Shown: one piece after another, positions 24,382 to 32,334 of the stretch
Layout: each line of letters starts with the position of its first letter
How positions within the stretch are numbered: position 1 is the first letter of the stretch
DNA from: Vibrio gangliei
GTDB taxonomy: Bacteria > Pseudomonadota > Gammaproteobacteria > Enterobacterales > Vibrionaceae
Direction of reading: 5' to 3'
NCBI RefSeq assembly: GCF_026001925.1
Contig: NZ_AP021871.1
Coordinates: 46,137 to 110,136, forward strand
Length of the DNA stretch: 64,000 bases
Program-made: the position numbers and the translations under genes
Notes under the pieces: generated by a model
What the model was told of the DNA's origin: nothing
Seen by the model: only the letters and a program-made list of their open reading frames with translations
Database searches by the model: none

Positions 24382-24792
24382 ATGCAATTTAAAAAATCCA
24401 TCATTCCATTATTAGCTTTGCTTTCAGCATCATCATTCGCTAACGCGCAAAATGTTTACATTGAAGACGGGCTAAGCTTGGTAAAAGTTGGTGCAGATAG
24501 TCGCCAAGAAGATCCAATTTCAAATATTTCATCAATTACCTTTCCAGCGTCATTAATCACAATCGGCCAAGCTGTAAATTACTCATTACTACCAACCGGT
24601 TACGACCTAGAAGATCGCACAAAGTTTGATCCTGAAACACGCACGGTACTCATGAGAAAGATCCCACGCACCCAACGTAAGTTTGAGTACACAACCATCG
24701 AGCAAGTCATTCAAGCATTAGTTGGTAATAGCTTTGCCATCAACAAAGACAAAGTATCACGCACCATTTCAATCGAATACAAATCTAATTAA
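24382..24792 (+). CDS. PilL-like conjugation protein (GI-type element)
   Basis: 136 residues from ATG 24382 after GGTAGGG; an upstream in-frame start at 24343 is unlikely because the signal peptide MQFKKSIIPLLALLSASSFA begins at the later ATG. The rest (SITFPASLITIGQAVNYSLL...YTTIEQVIQALVG) matches the short PilL/PFGI-1 type periplasmic protein that starts the conjugation cluster of ICEHin1056/PFGI-1 relatives. First gene of a tightly packed five-gene operon. Confidence 0.7.
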   Translation: MQFKKSIIPLLALLSASSFANAQNVYIEDGLSLVKVGADSRQEDPISNISSITFPASLITIGQAVNYSLLPTGYDLEDRTKFDPETRTVLMRKIPRTQRKFEYTTIEQVIQALVGNSFAINKDKVSRTISIEYKSN

Positions 24793-24806
24793 TCGGATTA
24801 AAGACA

Positions 24807-25796
24807 ATGAGCAAAGATAAGAATCAAGATAAAGACTTTGACGTTCTAAACGAAAAAGTAGATCCAACAATTTCACTTAACGATTTGGATACGGCAAATA
24901 CCGAAAGCACTGGCACACACACAAAACAAGAAGATCCAAACACCGCAGAGCAAAACATCAGTGAAACTAAAACCAATCCAGAGCACCAGAGTGGAGAAAC
25001 CAACACGGAAGAACCAACTAGAGAAAATGAAAACGCAACTGACATTAGGAAGTCGAGCGATAGTAATAACCCCAAATGGCGTTGGAATTTTCTTAACACA
25101 ATTCTAAGTCTATCTGCATTGGGTGCCGTCAGCTTTTTAATTCTAGTTGGGAACCCACTCTCATCTAAATCTGACACGCAGGTAGCAAGTAACAACATCA
25201 AAGACATTTCTAAATCGGTAACTGCGTTGCGCGGGGAAGTTGGACAACTCAGTAACAGCATCAAATCAAAAGTGGACAACGAAACATTTCTCAAAGAGCG
25301 CCAGAAAATTGAATCTCAAATCACCGAAACAAAGCAAACACTTTCGCAAGTGAGCCTTGCTATGCGTGAACAACAAAGCGCAATTGAAAAGCTACACGCA
25401 CCATCAGGGTCAGAGCTTTCTTCATCTGAACTAAACGCAATAAAAAACGATTTACGAAACTTAACAGCCAAGCACAACGAAGTCGCACAGAAAGTTGCTT
25501 CTGCAGTTAACAAATACAATCAATTTATCGAAACGCAAAAGAAGAAATCAACCAATTTGAAATCATCAGTTCTTCTTACGCAAAGTGAGATAAACAAGTC
25601 ACTAAACGGCAGCTCTTTACTCGGTATCAATGTGACCAATGGAATCGCTCAATCAATCTTCAACGATCCGAAACGTGGCGCATACATAGCAGAGGTCGGT
25701 GAGCAAGTGGGGGACTTAACAATCATTAAGATCACACCTGACCGAGTGGATGTGAAAAGCAAAGCACACAAAATTGGTTCACTAATTGCCGAGTAA
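24807..25796 (+). CDS. Membrane-anchored coiled-coil conjugation protein
   Basis: 329 residues. A disordered Thr/Glu/Asn-rich cytoplasmic stretch (1-85) precedes one transmembrane helix (about 93-115, FLNTILSLSALGAVSFLILV). A long coiled coil (about 130-240) and a C-terminal domain with GINVTNGIAQSIFNDPKRGA follow; PilP/ComL-like small beta domains of type IV pilus or conjugation apparatus look like this. Probably spans the inner membrane into the periplasm. No exact family is assigned; its place between the PilL-like and TIGR03759-like genes supports a role in the mating channel. Confidence 0.6.
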   Translation: MSKDKNQDKDFDVLNEKVDPTISLNDLDTANTESTGTHTKQEDPNTAEQNISETKTNPEHQSGETNTEEPTRENENATDIRKSSDSNNPKWRWNFLNTILSLSALGAVSFLILVGNPLSSKSDTQVASNNIKDISKSVTALRGEVGQLSNSIKSKVDNETFLKERQKIESQITETKQTLSQVSLAMREQQSAIEKLHAPSGSELSSSELNAIKNDLRNLTAKHNEVAQKVASAVNKYNQFIETQKKKSTNLKSSVLLTQSEINKSLNGSSLLGINVTNGIAQSIFNDPKRGAYIAEVGEQVGDLTIIKITPDRVDVKSKAHKIGSLIAE

Positions 25797-25805
25797 GGAC
25801 AAGAT

Positions 25806-26621
25806 ATGAAATTGACTTTAACCAAATCAAAAGCAGCCACATTAATCTCGACACTAATTCTGTTTGGGGCACCAAGTATCGCGAATGCCGCTAAGGTCGT
25901 TACAACCGAGCAAACATCCACTAGCTCTGATACTCAACTTGAAAGCATTGATGTGAACGGATTTGGAATTGAGCTGAGCGAAAAGGACAAAGCCATTGCC
26001 GAATCATTCTTATTAACCAATGAAGAAATGGCTAAGTTCAAATACATCATGGAGTACACACCTAGAAAATACTGGACACCAAACATCAGTCCAATTGTTG
26101 CTCTTGGTGCCGAGGCTAAATCAGACGAGGAACGCAGACACTACGCAGAGCTTGCGTACAAACTAAAAGAAGAACGAGAAAAGAAAGAGCTTCAATTCGC
26201 AAGAATTGGGGTGCAGGTAGAAATGGAGCACAATGAAGTAATGCGCTCTTGGAAAAGCAAAACTACAAGCAAATTTGGTTTTGCCGAACAGCTTCCTGAA
26301 AACAAAACATCTCTTACTAGCTTATTCATAAACGCGGCCAACTGTGACGCCAGCAAAAAGTGCAAAGAGTTTGTTTCCGATCTAGTGCTATCGAACTCAA
26401 CCAACAACAAGCTTGATATTTACTTCAAAGACTCAAGCAACAAACAGATTACTGATTTTGCTTATAACAACGGCATTAAGTCATCAGCAGTTTCATCCGG
26501 TTCGATCACCTTGAACATAGAGAATGGTGAAATTGCCAATAGCAAATTAACCAAATACAAGATTCCTTTTGCTGTTACTCAAAGCAATCAAGGCTCACAA
26601 ATAATCGAACTGAATAAGTGA
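25806..26621 (+). CDS. TIGR03759-like integrating conjugative element protein
   Basis: 271 residues with a signal peptide (to about residue 29, ending SIANA). The block MEYTPRKYWTPNISPIVALG is the conserved heart of the TIGR03759 family as I recall it, followed by a charged helix. The C-terminal part (about 180-270) has a thioredoxin-like TSLFINAANCDASKKCKEF. It acts in the periplasm of the GI-type conjugation system. ATG at 25806 follows AAGGACAAGAT; the stop overlaps the next gene's first possible start (GTG 26618). Confidence 0.72.
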   Translation: MKLTLTKSKAATLISTLILFGAPSIANAAKVVTTEQTSTSSDTQLESIDVNGFGIELSEKDKAIAESFLLTNEEMAKFKYIMEYTPRKYWTPNISPIVALGAEAKSDEERRHYAELAYKLKEEREKKELQFARIGVQVEMEHNEVMRSWKSKTTSKFGFAEQLPENKTSLTSLFINAANCDASKKCKEFVSDLVLSNSTNNKLDIYFKDSSNKQITDFAYNNGIKSSAVSSGSITLNIENGEIANSKLTKYKIPFAVTQSNQGSQIIELNK

Positions 26622-26629
26622 TTCTTGTC

Positions 26630-27214
26630 ATGGCCATACTTAGATTTGGAAAATCAAAAAAGGCGATCACAGCAATTACAGCAATCGCCTTATCGATAAG
26701 CTGCAGTGCCACCGCGCAATCGGCTGTACCGGTAGGCTTCCAAAAAATCGCACACCAATGCAACGTACCACCTGAAGCATTGTATGGGATTGCGTTAACT
26801 GAAACTGAAACCGGTATGGCCAATGGCTCATCCTCTGTTTGGCACTACTCATTAAACTGGAAAGGGAAGTCATATCACTTTGCAAGTAGGGAAGAACTAT
26901 ATCAGTTCGCCCAAAAGCTCATCAAAAAGGGCTACCAATCATTTGACGTTGGAATCATGCAATTAAATTGGTACTGGCAAAAGCATAGGGGTTACACACT
27001 ATGGGAACTCACGGATATTCGGACAAATATCGAAGTGGCTTGCGAGGTTCTAAAGGAGGGCTACAAAGCTCGCGGAAATTGGGTGGAAGCAGCGGGTTAC
27101 TACCACAATCCATCAGTTAAAAAACACTATGATCGCTACATGCGAATTTATAAAAAGAAAATCTCACGTCTTGCCGATCACAACCAATTACTAGCTGAGG
27201 CTTCAAATAAATGA
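26630..27214 (+). CDS. Lytic transglycosylase of the conjugation system
   Basis: 194 residues from ATG 26630; GTG at 26618 is an alternative. A hydrophobic N-terminus (ITAITAIALSISCSATAQS) looks like a signal peptide with possible lipobox-like Cys. The SLT catalytic region reads ALYGIALTETETGMANG (Glu in the LTETE), then FDVGIMQLNWYWQKHRG and AAGYYHNP, the typical SLT motifs E-S/T, GLMQ and AxAYN variants. It opens peptidoglycan for assembly of the transfer channel. Its position between TIGR03759- and TIGR03765-like genes is the family order. Overlaps the next gene by 4 bp. Confidence 0.83.
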   Translation: MAILRFGKSKKAITAITAIALSISCSATAQSAVPVGFQKIAHQCNVPPEALYGIALTETETGMANGSSSVWHYSLNWKGKSYHFASREELYQFAQKLIKKGYQSFDVGIMQLNWYWQKHRGYTLWELTDIRTNIEVACEVLKEGYKARGNWVEAAGYYHNPSVKKHYDRYMRIYKKKISRLADHNQLLAEASNK

Positions 27215-27807
27215 AAACTCCAACAACAAAACCATACACTCTACTTCTAACACTTTGCCTAGCTTCACCATTCACTCTGGCAAATCAAGTTCAAGACATA
27301 ACCGGTAGCACAGCAACCCTGCGCACGATGGACATTGGCACCGCCATTGGCAATGACAAGTACAACGAAGCACTCATCAAGATAAAGCAATCCCAAAACA
27401 CCGAAATCGCAATGCAAATGGCTAAAAAGGTAGAAGCGGGCGAGGCATCAAAAGAAGAACTCATACAGTCAATGGAAAAGATGGTCTTTCCTGTACAGAC
27501 AAACTCGATGAGCTTAAACGCTTCAGCCCAAACAGAACGTAAACCAACCAAAGCGACTCAGCCTATTGCGGTCATTGGTTCCGACACATACTCAATCAAT
27601 TGGCTAAACACCAACATCAACGAACTCCAACGCCTAGGTGCAATGATTGTCGTGGTTGAGGTTCGAGACTTAGAAAGCTTCAACAAGGTAAGGGCAGGCA
27701 TCCCGAGCAACATTAAAATCATACCGGCCAACGGCTACCCATTAACCCAAACCTTTGGTGTTACCGAGTATCCAGCACTAATAACCAGTAAAGGAATTTA
27801 TCACTAA
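27211..27807 (+). CDS. TIGR03765/PFL_4695-like conjugation protein
   Basis: 198 residues with a signal peptide (to about 24, FTLANQ). The C-terminal half (PIAVIGSDTYSINWLNTNIN then GAMIVVVEV...IIPANGYPLTQTFGVTEYPA) is the conserved PFL_4695 domain of GI-type elements. Probably periplasmic. In relatives the TraD coupling-protein gene comes next; here an operator and unrelated accessory genes follow, so the transfer cluster is interrupted and the rest must lie outside the window if the plasmid is self-transmissible. Confidence 0.78.
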   Translation: MKTPTTKPYTLLLTLCLASPFTLANQVQDITGSTATLRTMDIGTAIGNDKYNEALIKIKQSQNTEIAMQMAKKVEAGEASKEELIQSMEKMVFPVQTNSMSLNASAQTERKPTKATQPIAVIGSDTYSINWLNTNINELQRLGAMIVVVEVRDLESFNKVRAGIPSNIKIIPANGYPLTQTFGVTEYPALITSKGIYH

Positions 27808-27808
27808 C

Positions 27809-27840
27809 ATAACACTTGTATTATATAACACAAGTATTAT
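27809..27840. promoter_or_regulatory. Two abutting recurrent operators
   Basis: ATAACACTTGTATTAT (27809-27824) and ATAACACAAGTATTAT (27825-27840) are back to back, 35 bp before the start of the next gene. Such a double site suggests cooperative repressor binding. Confidence 0.65.
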
Positions 27841-27874
27841 AATTCATTTCATAATCAATTGAGCGAGGTTGAAT

Positions 27875-28480
27875 ATGAAATACTTTCCAATAGTCCCATA
27901 TAACAAGACACAGCTTTGTGTATCAAACGCTATCGCCAAGATGCTCACACGCAATAAAGTGGCCGAGAACGGTTATGCAAAGGCTTTTTTTAGAGAGTAT
28001 TTCAATACATCCAGCCCAACAAAGGTAAAGCTGAAAGCGCTTGTTGAAGCGGAAGACACAGTTCCAAAAATGGTGAAGCGCATCGATGACTTCATTCGTT
28101 CGAATGGCACCAAGAGCTACCACATCACCACCAGCTTTAAAGAGCAAGCGTTTCCTTGCCTAAATGTTCAAACTGAAACTCGCTTTGAAAACCACACAGA
28201 TATGCTTCACGAGCGTGATTCAAAAGCCAAATCGAAATTGGAGTCCATCACAATGGATACGGTAGAAACCATCAAGAAGATCATCACATTCATCCCGTTT
28301 AACCATTTAGCCGAGTGGGTGAACAATATGACAGGGGAGCTAAGTGAGTCTGAAATAAAAGATATTCTCTACCACTGGCTCATGAAACATAGCCACGCTC
28401 ACTTAATTCCACCAATGGGAACTCGCTGCAGCTCTTACGAACTAGCACAGACCATTGCTCGCGAATATTTTGAAGATTAA
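27875..28480 (+). CDS. Hypothetical protein
   Basis: 201 residues from ATG 27875 after GCGAGG. Basic N-terminal half (MKYFPIVPYNKTQLCVSNAI, AKMLTRNKVAENGYAKAFFR) and a helical C-terminal half. No motif is recognised. It sits directly downstream of a double copy of the recurrent operator, so it is probably regulated with the relaxase and RepB-side genes. Confidence 0.55.
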   Translation: MKYFPIVPYNKTQLCVSNAIAKMLTRNKVAENGYAKAFFREYFNTSSPTKVKLKALVEAEDTVPKMVKRIDDFIRSNGTKSYHITTSFKEQAFPCLNVQTETRFENHTDMLHERDSKAKSKLESITMDTVETIKKIITFIPFNHLAEWVNNMTGELSESEIKDILYHWLMKHSHAHLIPPMGTRCSSYELAQTIAREYFED

Positions 28481-28511
28481 AACCACCAGCAGTTTGAATT
28501 ACAAGGCACAA

Positions 28512-28709
28512 ATGATGAACACAAAAGAACTTGAATCGCTTGCGAGCGCTCTAGCTAACGCAGCAGTAGAAAGCGAAAACCAAGGCATCGAACAGTCATA
28601 CAACGTCACACACACCGTAATTAGCAATTTATGGGCTTGCCTACCAACAGAGCAATTCAAAGCATTAAATGAATTATACGAGGCCAAAATAGCCCATGTT
28701 CGCAAGTAA
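28512..28709 (+). CDS. Small hypothetical protein
   Basis: 65 residues from ATG 28512 (or 64 from 28515) after AAGG; an upstream frame start overlaps the preceding gene. Helical (LESLASALANAAVESENQGI). No family recognised. Confidence 0.5.
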   Translation: MMNTKELESLASALANAAVESENQGIEQSYNVTHTVISNLWACLPTEQFKALNELYEAKIAHVRK

Positions 28710-28748
28710 CACATAGCGAGTGGGGATTATTAAATTGGTGGCAACCAA

Positions 28749-28762
28749 CTATACTTGATAGG
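28749..28762. promoter_or_regulatory. Diverged copy of the recurrent operator
   Basis: CTATACTTGATAGG, the exact inverse of CCTATCAAGTATAG at 14604-14617, 47 bp before the next start codon. Confidence 0.4.
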
Positions 28763-28808
28763 TTGTTATGATAACAAAACAGGCAACAGCAATTAGGAAG
28801 GTGAAAGC

Positions 28809-29000
28809 ATGGTAATGGCGAAATTACATATTATTTGTGGCAACTGTGGATGCAATGACATGTTTACGTTCAGCATAGATTTGACTGGCCATGACATAAG
28901 TGACGTTGAACGAAAGTTCAAGCCAGCCGTTTTAATTAAGTGCCGTAATTGCTCAACCATTCACGACTTAAATGACACCATACCTGAAGAAATCAAATAA
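28809..29000 (+). CDS. Small zinc-ribbon protein
   Basis: 63 residues. Two Cys pairs (IICGNCGCND and LIKCRNCSTIHDL) form a zinc-ribbon pattern. ATG 28809 follows AGGAAGGTGAAAGC. Likely a small nucleic-acid or protein-binding factor; the function is unknown. The next gene overlaps its end only if an upstream start is used. Confidence 0.6.
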   Translation: MVMAKLHIICGNCGCNDMFTFSIDLTGHDISDVERKFKPAVLIKCRNCSTIHDLNDTIPEEIK

Positions 29001-29013
29001 CTCGGAGGAACAC

Positions 29014-29214
29014 ATGGCTAAAAAACTCACACCGGCTCAAGAAAAAGCATTAGAATCGCTGAAATCACTCAATAAGCCTGCAACAAGCCAAGATATAGGT
29101 ACGCAAATCAAAACACTTCAGGCACTTGAAAAACTGGGCTTGGTCGTGCTGGTGGAAGATAAAACAGCTCAAGGTGGCCGCGAGTGCGAAGCAATATTAT
29201 GGACTGCATTATAA
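29014..29214 (+). CDS. Small winged-helix-like protein
   Basis: 66 residues from ATG 29014, with CGGAGG 7 bp upstream. The sequence (EKALESLKSLNKPATSQDIG followed by ALEKLGLVVLVEDKTAQGGR) follows the helix-turn-helix-wing plan of small winged-helix DNA-binding proteins. Function not known; a regulator is possible. Confidence 0.55.
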   Translation: MAKKLTPAQEKALESLKSLNKPATSQDIGTQIKTLQALEKLGLVVLVEDKTAQGGRECEAILWTAL

Positions 29215-29235
29215 AACCAAGGAGTAACGCACCCC

Positions 29236-29367
29236 ATGAAACCATTTTTCCTCAAATTAACCGGTGCCATTGTTCTGATTGTCGTTATTGTCTATTTCTC
29301 AGCTATTATGCTTGGTAAGTGGGCAGATATGATCGGAATCCAACCCGAACACTTTGCCATACCATAA
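29236..29367 (+). CDS. Very small membrane protein (43 residues)
   Basis: MKPFFLKLTGAIVLIVVIVY begins one transmembrane helix; the protein ends QPEHFAIP. GGAG lies about 12 bp upstream of the ATG. It follows the winged-helix-like gene by 21 bp. Unknown role, and shorter than usual gene-finder limits. Confidence 0.5.
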   Translation: MKPFFLKLTGAIVLIVVIVYFSAIMLGKWADMIGIQPEHFAIP

Positions 29368-29445
29368 CCATAATAAGACCTGGCAATAAGGTGATTTGCT
29401 TTTGTTTCTATCAGAAGCAATTCACATTGTTCCCTAATTTCGCAG

Positions 29446-29502
29446 ATTATTACCGTGGTAATAATGCGCTTTATTGACAATTATTCCCCCCTGTGCAAAA
29501 TT
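29446..29502 (+). promoter_or_regulatory. Promoter with palindromic operator, copy 2
   Basis: ATTATTACCGTGGTAATAAT (29446-29465), then TTGACA (29474-29479), a 17-bp spacer and AAAATT (29497-29502). It matches the promoter at 5634-5692, indicating joint control of the SSB-like/RadC region and the ATPase/nuclease/primase operon. Confidence 0.7.
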
Positions 29503-29779
29503 AAAGACTCAAACACTCACTTCTCTCTCGGGCACTCTTAGAGAAGCGTTTTAGCCCATACCACCAGCCTTTCTTGGCAACTCCCTATGTCCTCCTAGGA
29601 CTAACCAACAGTATTCCATACACAACCATCAGGCCAATCAGATTATTTCTGTGGCTTGTTTGCGTTTTGCTTGGTGTACGCAACCCAACATCAAAGCCAG
29701 TCTTACAGCAACATAGCTGTAGGTTTCTTTGTTTTGATTACCCAATCGAAATTTATTTCAAAACTAAAAGGTACTTACT
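29503..29779 (+). ncRNA. Structured leader with H-type pseudoknot, copy 3
   Basis: CTTCTCT (29520-29526) with AGAGAAG (29540-29546) and GGGC (29530-29533) with GCCC (29554-29557). A TTACAGC...GCTGTA hairpin follows near 29702, as in copy 2. The ORF that can be drawn across it (29574-29783) has no ribosome site and is not conserved. Confidence 0.58.
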
Positions 29780-30454
29780 ATGAATACTTTCAACCACAAC
29801 TCAGGCATCGTTGGCGGTTCCGTTGTTAGCAAAAAATTCAACGAACAAGCTGGCCTATCTAGTGTCTGGTTACGCAAACCAAATAAGAACGGCAAAGACA
29901 CATTCATTGAGATCCGTCTTGATGGTGTTCTTCACGCCAATATTAATGATTGGTTATTAGTCCAAGGCCAAGTGAAAAACCAAAATAAAACCACTTTCGT
30001 GGATGTTAAGGTTGATTACGGCATTCTTGGTGTGGCCACCGGTCAATCAGAGCTTCAAGTTAACCAATTCCAGTTATCTGGTCTTGTTAGCAAAGTTGAT
30101 TGCTCGGGTGAGTGGGCTTCAATTAGCCTAGCCGCGAAAACCACACAAAAAATTGGAAATGAGTATAAAGATGAAACGCAATGGGTAAACCTGCGCATTA
30201 AATCTCAACGAATTTCCAAGCTAAACATTGCAAAAGGTGACTTCCTGTATGTTGATTGCGCCTGCTCTACGAGTAAGTACAACGACAACGAGGGCAAAGA
30301 GCGTGTTTCATATACGTTCTTTATCAATCGTGTGCTAACGCATAGTTCTAAAGCGAAACGGGCACCAGCTCAACCGCAGCAGTACCAAAACGCACCGCAG
30401 AACAACCAGCAATACAACCCTGTAGGTGGTAACTTCACTCCACCATCAATCTAA
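29780..30454 (+). CDS. Single-stranded-DNA-binding-like protein (OB-fold)
   Basis: 224 residues. Two similar beta-rich units (NHNSGIVGGSVVSKKFNEQA...; ELQVNQFQLSGLVSKVDCSG...) suggest tandem OB-folds; the second reads WVNLRIKSQRISKLNIAKGD then FLYVDCACSTSKYNDNEGKE, the pattern of SSB/PriB proteins. The tail is Gln/Asn/Pro-rich (QPQQYQNAPQNNQQYN), as SSB tails are, but lacks the usual acidic DDDIPF end. It probably coats single-stranded plasmid DNA during transfer. First gene after the second palindrome promoter. Confidence 0.72.
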   Translation: MNTFNHNSGIVGGSVVSKKFNEQAGLSSVWLRKPNKNGKDTFIEIRLDGVLHANINDWLLVQGQVKNQNKTTFVDVKVDYGILGVATGQSELQVNQFQLSGLVSKVDCSGEWASISLAAKTTQKIGNEYKDETQWVNLRIKSQRISKLNIAKGDFLYVDCACSTSKYNDNEGKERVSYTFFINRVLTHSSKAKRAPAQPQQYQNAPQNNQQYNPVGGNFTPPSI

Positions 30455-30488
30455 TTGATTTAGTCAAAGTCAATTTCATCCCAACAAT

Positions 30489-30516
30489 GGGCGCATCTGC
30501 CCTTTGGGGTGGATGC
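30489..30516 (+). ncRNA. Pseudoknot leader P1
   Basis: GGGC (30489-30492) pairs with GCCC (30499-30502) and GCATC (30493-30497) with GATGC (30512-30516), interleaved. Lies 20 bp before the next start codon. Confidence 0.55.
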
Positions 30517-30535
30517 GTTTTTTAAGGACGCGGCC

Positions 30536-30721
30536 ATGCCAAATCAAACTAAATTCGATTTAAAAATATCAAAGCAAATTTGCTATTTCACTGACAGTGC
30601 TTGGTGGGAACTATTTGATATTGAATCAGGAGAGGTAATTTTCGAGGGCGAGTCATACAAAGAATGTAAAGCTCACTTCGATACACTTCCTCAAGAACAG
30701 TACGAGTTATTACCAAATTAA
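30536..30721 (+). CDS. Small hypothetical protein
   Basis: 61 residues from ATG 30536 after TTAAGGACGCGGCC. It contains KISKQICYFTDSAWWELFDI; no family is known to me. Downstream of the SSB-like gene and preceded by pseudoknot leader P1. Confidence 0.5.
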   Translation: MPNQTKFDLKISKQICYFTDSAWWELFDIESGEVIFEGESYKECKAHFDTLPQEQYELLPN

Positions 30722-30769
30722 GCTAGATACATAGCTACCGGTAATAAAACTCAATACTAAAACCCTAAT

Positions 30770-30799
30770 GGGCACATCTGCCCAAAGGGGCTAATGTGC
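30770..30799 (+). ncRNA. Pseudoknot leader P2
   Basis: GGGC (30770-30773) pairs with GCCC (30780-30783); ACAT(30774-30777) with ATGT (30794-30797), extendable. Same order and loop AAAGGGG as P1/P3. Confidence 0.5.
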
Positions 30800-30819
30800 C
30801 CAAATCAACGGAGTTCCCT

Positions 30820-31110
30820 ATGAACTTTTATTACTTTTGGTGTGCATTAACAGCACAAAACACCTTGAACACCCTCATGTTATGTAAAGGCAATATTTGG
30901 AAAACATCTGTGATTTTGATTTCCGAATCAATGGGAATGTTTGTCTTTGTGAATACCATTTGTCTCGCATTAAAAGTGGCGGTATTGAGCAGCGCTCATA
31001 GAGATATTTTTGACGCATTGCTTGCAGCTTACATAGCGATTCAATTAGTAACGTCAATCAAGTACATGATTGATTTTCGGTATAACAAAGAAGTCTATTT
31101 GTTAGCTTAA
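30820..31110 (+). CDS. Small membrane protein
   Basis: 96 residues from ATG 30820 after CGGAGTTCCCT. About three hydrophobic helices (VILISESMGMFVFVNTICLA and DALLAAYIAIQLVTSIKYMI among them). Function unknown. Confidence 0.55.
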   Translation: MNFYYFWCALTAQNTLNTLMLCKGNIWKTSVILISESMGMFVFVNTICLALKVAVLSSAHRDIFDALLAAYIAIQLVTSIKYMIDFRYNKEVYLLA

Positions 31111-31129
31111 CACTTACAAGGGGTAAACC

Positions 31130-31321
31130 ATGACCTGTAAAAACTGCGTGGATAGTATTTGTCAAAACAAGTGCGCTCCACCAACCACCATTCAAGTATG
31201 TGATCGTTGCAATCAAAAGGTACACACCGGCAAGGAATTTGTTTCCGATGGTTATACTGCTTTTTGTTCGAACTGCGATGAAGACCTATACAGCATAGAG
31301 ATCAAAACCATTACTCAGTAA
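31130..31321 (+). CDS. Small cysteine-rich zinc-binding protein
   Basis: 63 residues with two N-terminal cysteines (CKNCVDSICQNKC) and two CxxC pairs (VCDRCNQ and FCSNCDED), a treble-clef or zinc-ribbon pattern. Start follows AAGGGGTAAACC. Unknown role. Confidence 0.55.
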   Translation: MTCKNCVDSICQNKCAPPTTIQVCDRCNQKVHTGKEFVSDGYTAFCSNCDEDLYSIEIKTITQ

Positions 31322-31346
31322 TGAATCTGACTCAAACAAACCCAAT

Positions 31347-31404
31347 CGGGATACATAGCCCGAAAGGGGTGGTGTATTCCGAAATTTATTAACGGAGATA
31401 CACC
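31347..31404 (+). ncRNA. Pseudoknot leader P3 with start-codon-proximal alternative pairing
   Basis: CGGG (31347-31350) pairs with CCCG (31359-31362), ATAC (31351-31354) with GTAT (31374-31377). GGTGTAT (31371-31377) can instead pair with ATACACC (31398-31404), which touches the ATG at 31405. Confidence 0.6.
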
Positions 31405-31995
31405 ATGAACAACCTAACCTCAAACGTTGCTATCAAATACTATGTTAAACAAGCGCTATATTTCTCGAACCGCTTTAAAGGTATCTGCTTATTTGAAAAA
31501 GCACTGGATTTATCTTTCGAGCCAAAGTTTAAGTTTATAGATACTTCGATTTATCATTTGTTTGTAGGCATAAATGAGCACAATGCGACCTACGAGACAT
31601 TCAATCACATTAACCAACACCTAGTGGTGATGGGTCATGAGCCCCTCATTGATATGAATGAGTTGTTTAATGCTTGTCCCGAGATCGAAACATCAATCAA
31701 AGAAGTATATGCCTACTTAGATTTCGACCGCGCTTGTGCGGCAAACGACAAGCAACCGGTTGAGTTTACTAAGTGGCTTTTAAATAAGAATGTGTTGAAT
31801 GATATTAACACTGCCGATGTAAATGCTTTATCCAATGGCATTAATGCAGATATTTGGCTTGATACTACAGAACAGGGCACTCCTGAACTGCTGGTTGAAC
31901 AGCAAATAACGCAAAGAGCCATGAATAACATCCATAAAGCACTAAGTGAGCTGCTGGTGGATACATCAATTAACCATTTAAACGAGGTTATGTAA
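31405..31995 (+). CDS. Hypothetical protein
   Basis: 196 residues, ATG at 31405 after CGGAGATACACC. Helical and acidic; no family recognised. Overlaps the next gene (TAATG), suggesting coupled translation. Preceded by pseudoknot leader P3. Confidence 0.55.
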   Translation: MNNLTSNVAIKYYVKQALYFSNRFKGICLFEKALDLSFEPKFKFIDTSIYHLFVGINEHNATYETFNHINQHLVVMGHEPLIDMNELFNACPEIETSIKEVYAYLDFDRACAANDKQPVEFTKWLLNKNVLNDINTADVNALSNGINADIWLDTTEQGTPELLVEQQITQRAMNNIHKALSELLVDTSINHLNEVM

Positions 31996-32246
31996 TGAGC
32001 TTATTTAAAAAAACACCAATACATGAAGATGAATTCGAATATGAATTCAAATGCGGACTTGAAAAACCAAAAAAATATGTGGTTTTTGAAATGGCCGAAC
32101 CATACGCACATGGCGGAATGCACGACATCATCATCTCTTTTGATGATTTCGAAGAAGCAAAAGCCTTTGCTATAAACCACCACGAACTTTGTCAAATTGT
32201 TGATCGGGATACTTGGCTCTTTGTTGAAGGTGACAAGTATTACTAA
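31995..32246 (+). CDS. Hypothetical protein
   Basis: 83 residues; its ATG overlaps the previous stop by one base. Alpha/beta pattern (KKYVVFEMAEPYAHGGMHDI). No family known to me. Confidence 0.5.
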   Translation: MSLFKKTPIHEDEFEYEFKCGLEKPKKYVVFEMAEPYAHGGMHDIIISFDDFEEAKAFAINHHELCQIVDRDTWLFVEGDKYY

Positions 32247-32334
32247 AACAAATTTATAACAAACACAGTAAGGCTCTACATCTAGGGCTATTACTGACCA
32301 ACCGCGCTTGTCGCAAAACTAATGGAAACTGACT

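Noticed and set aside
29574..29783. ORF across the third leader
   Set aside because: No ribosome site, overlaps the next start codon, and is not conserved in copies 1 and 2.
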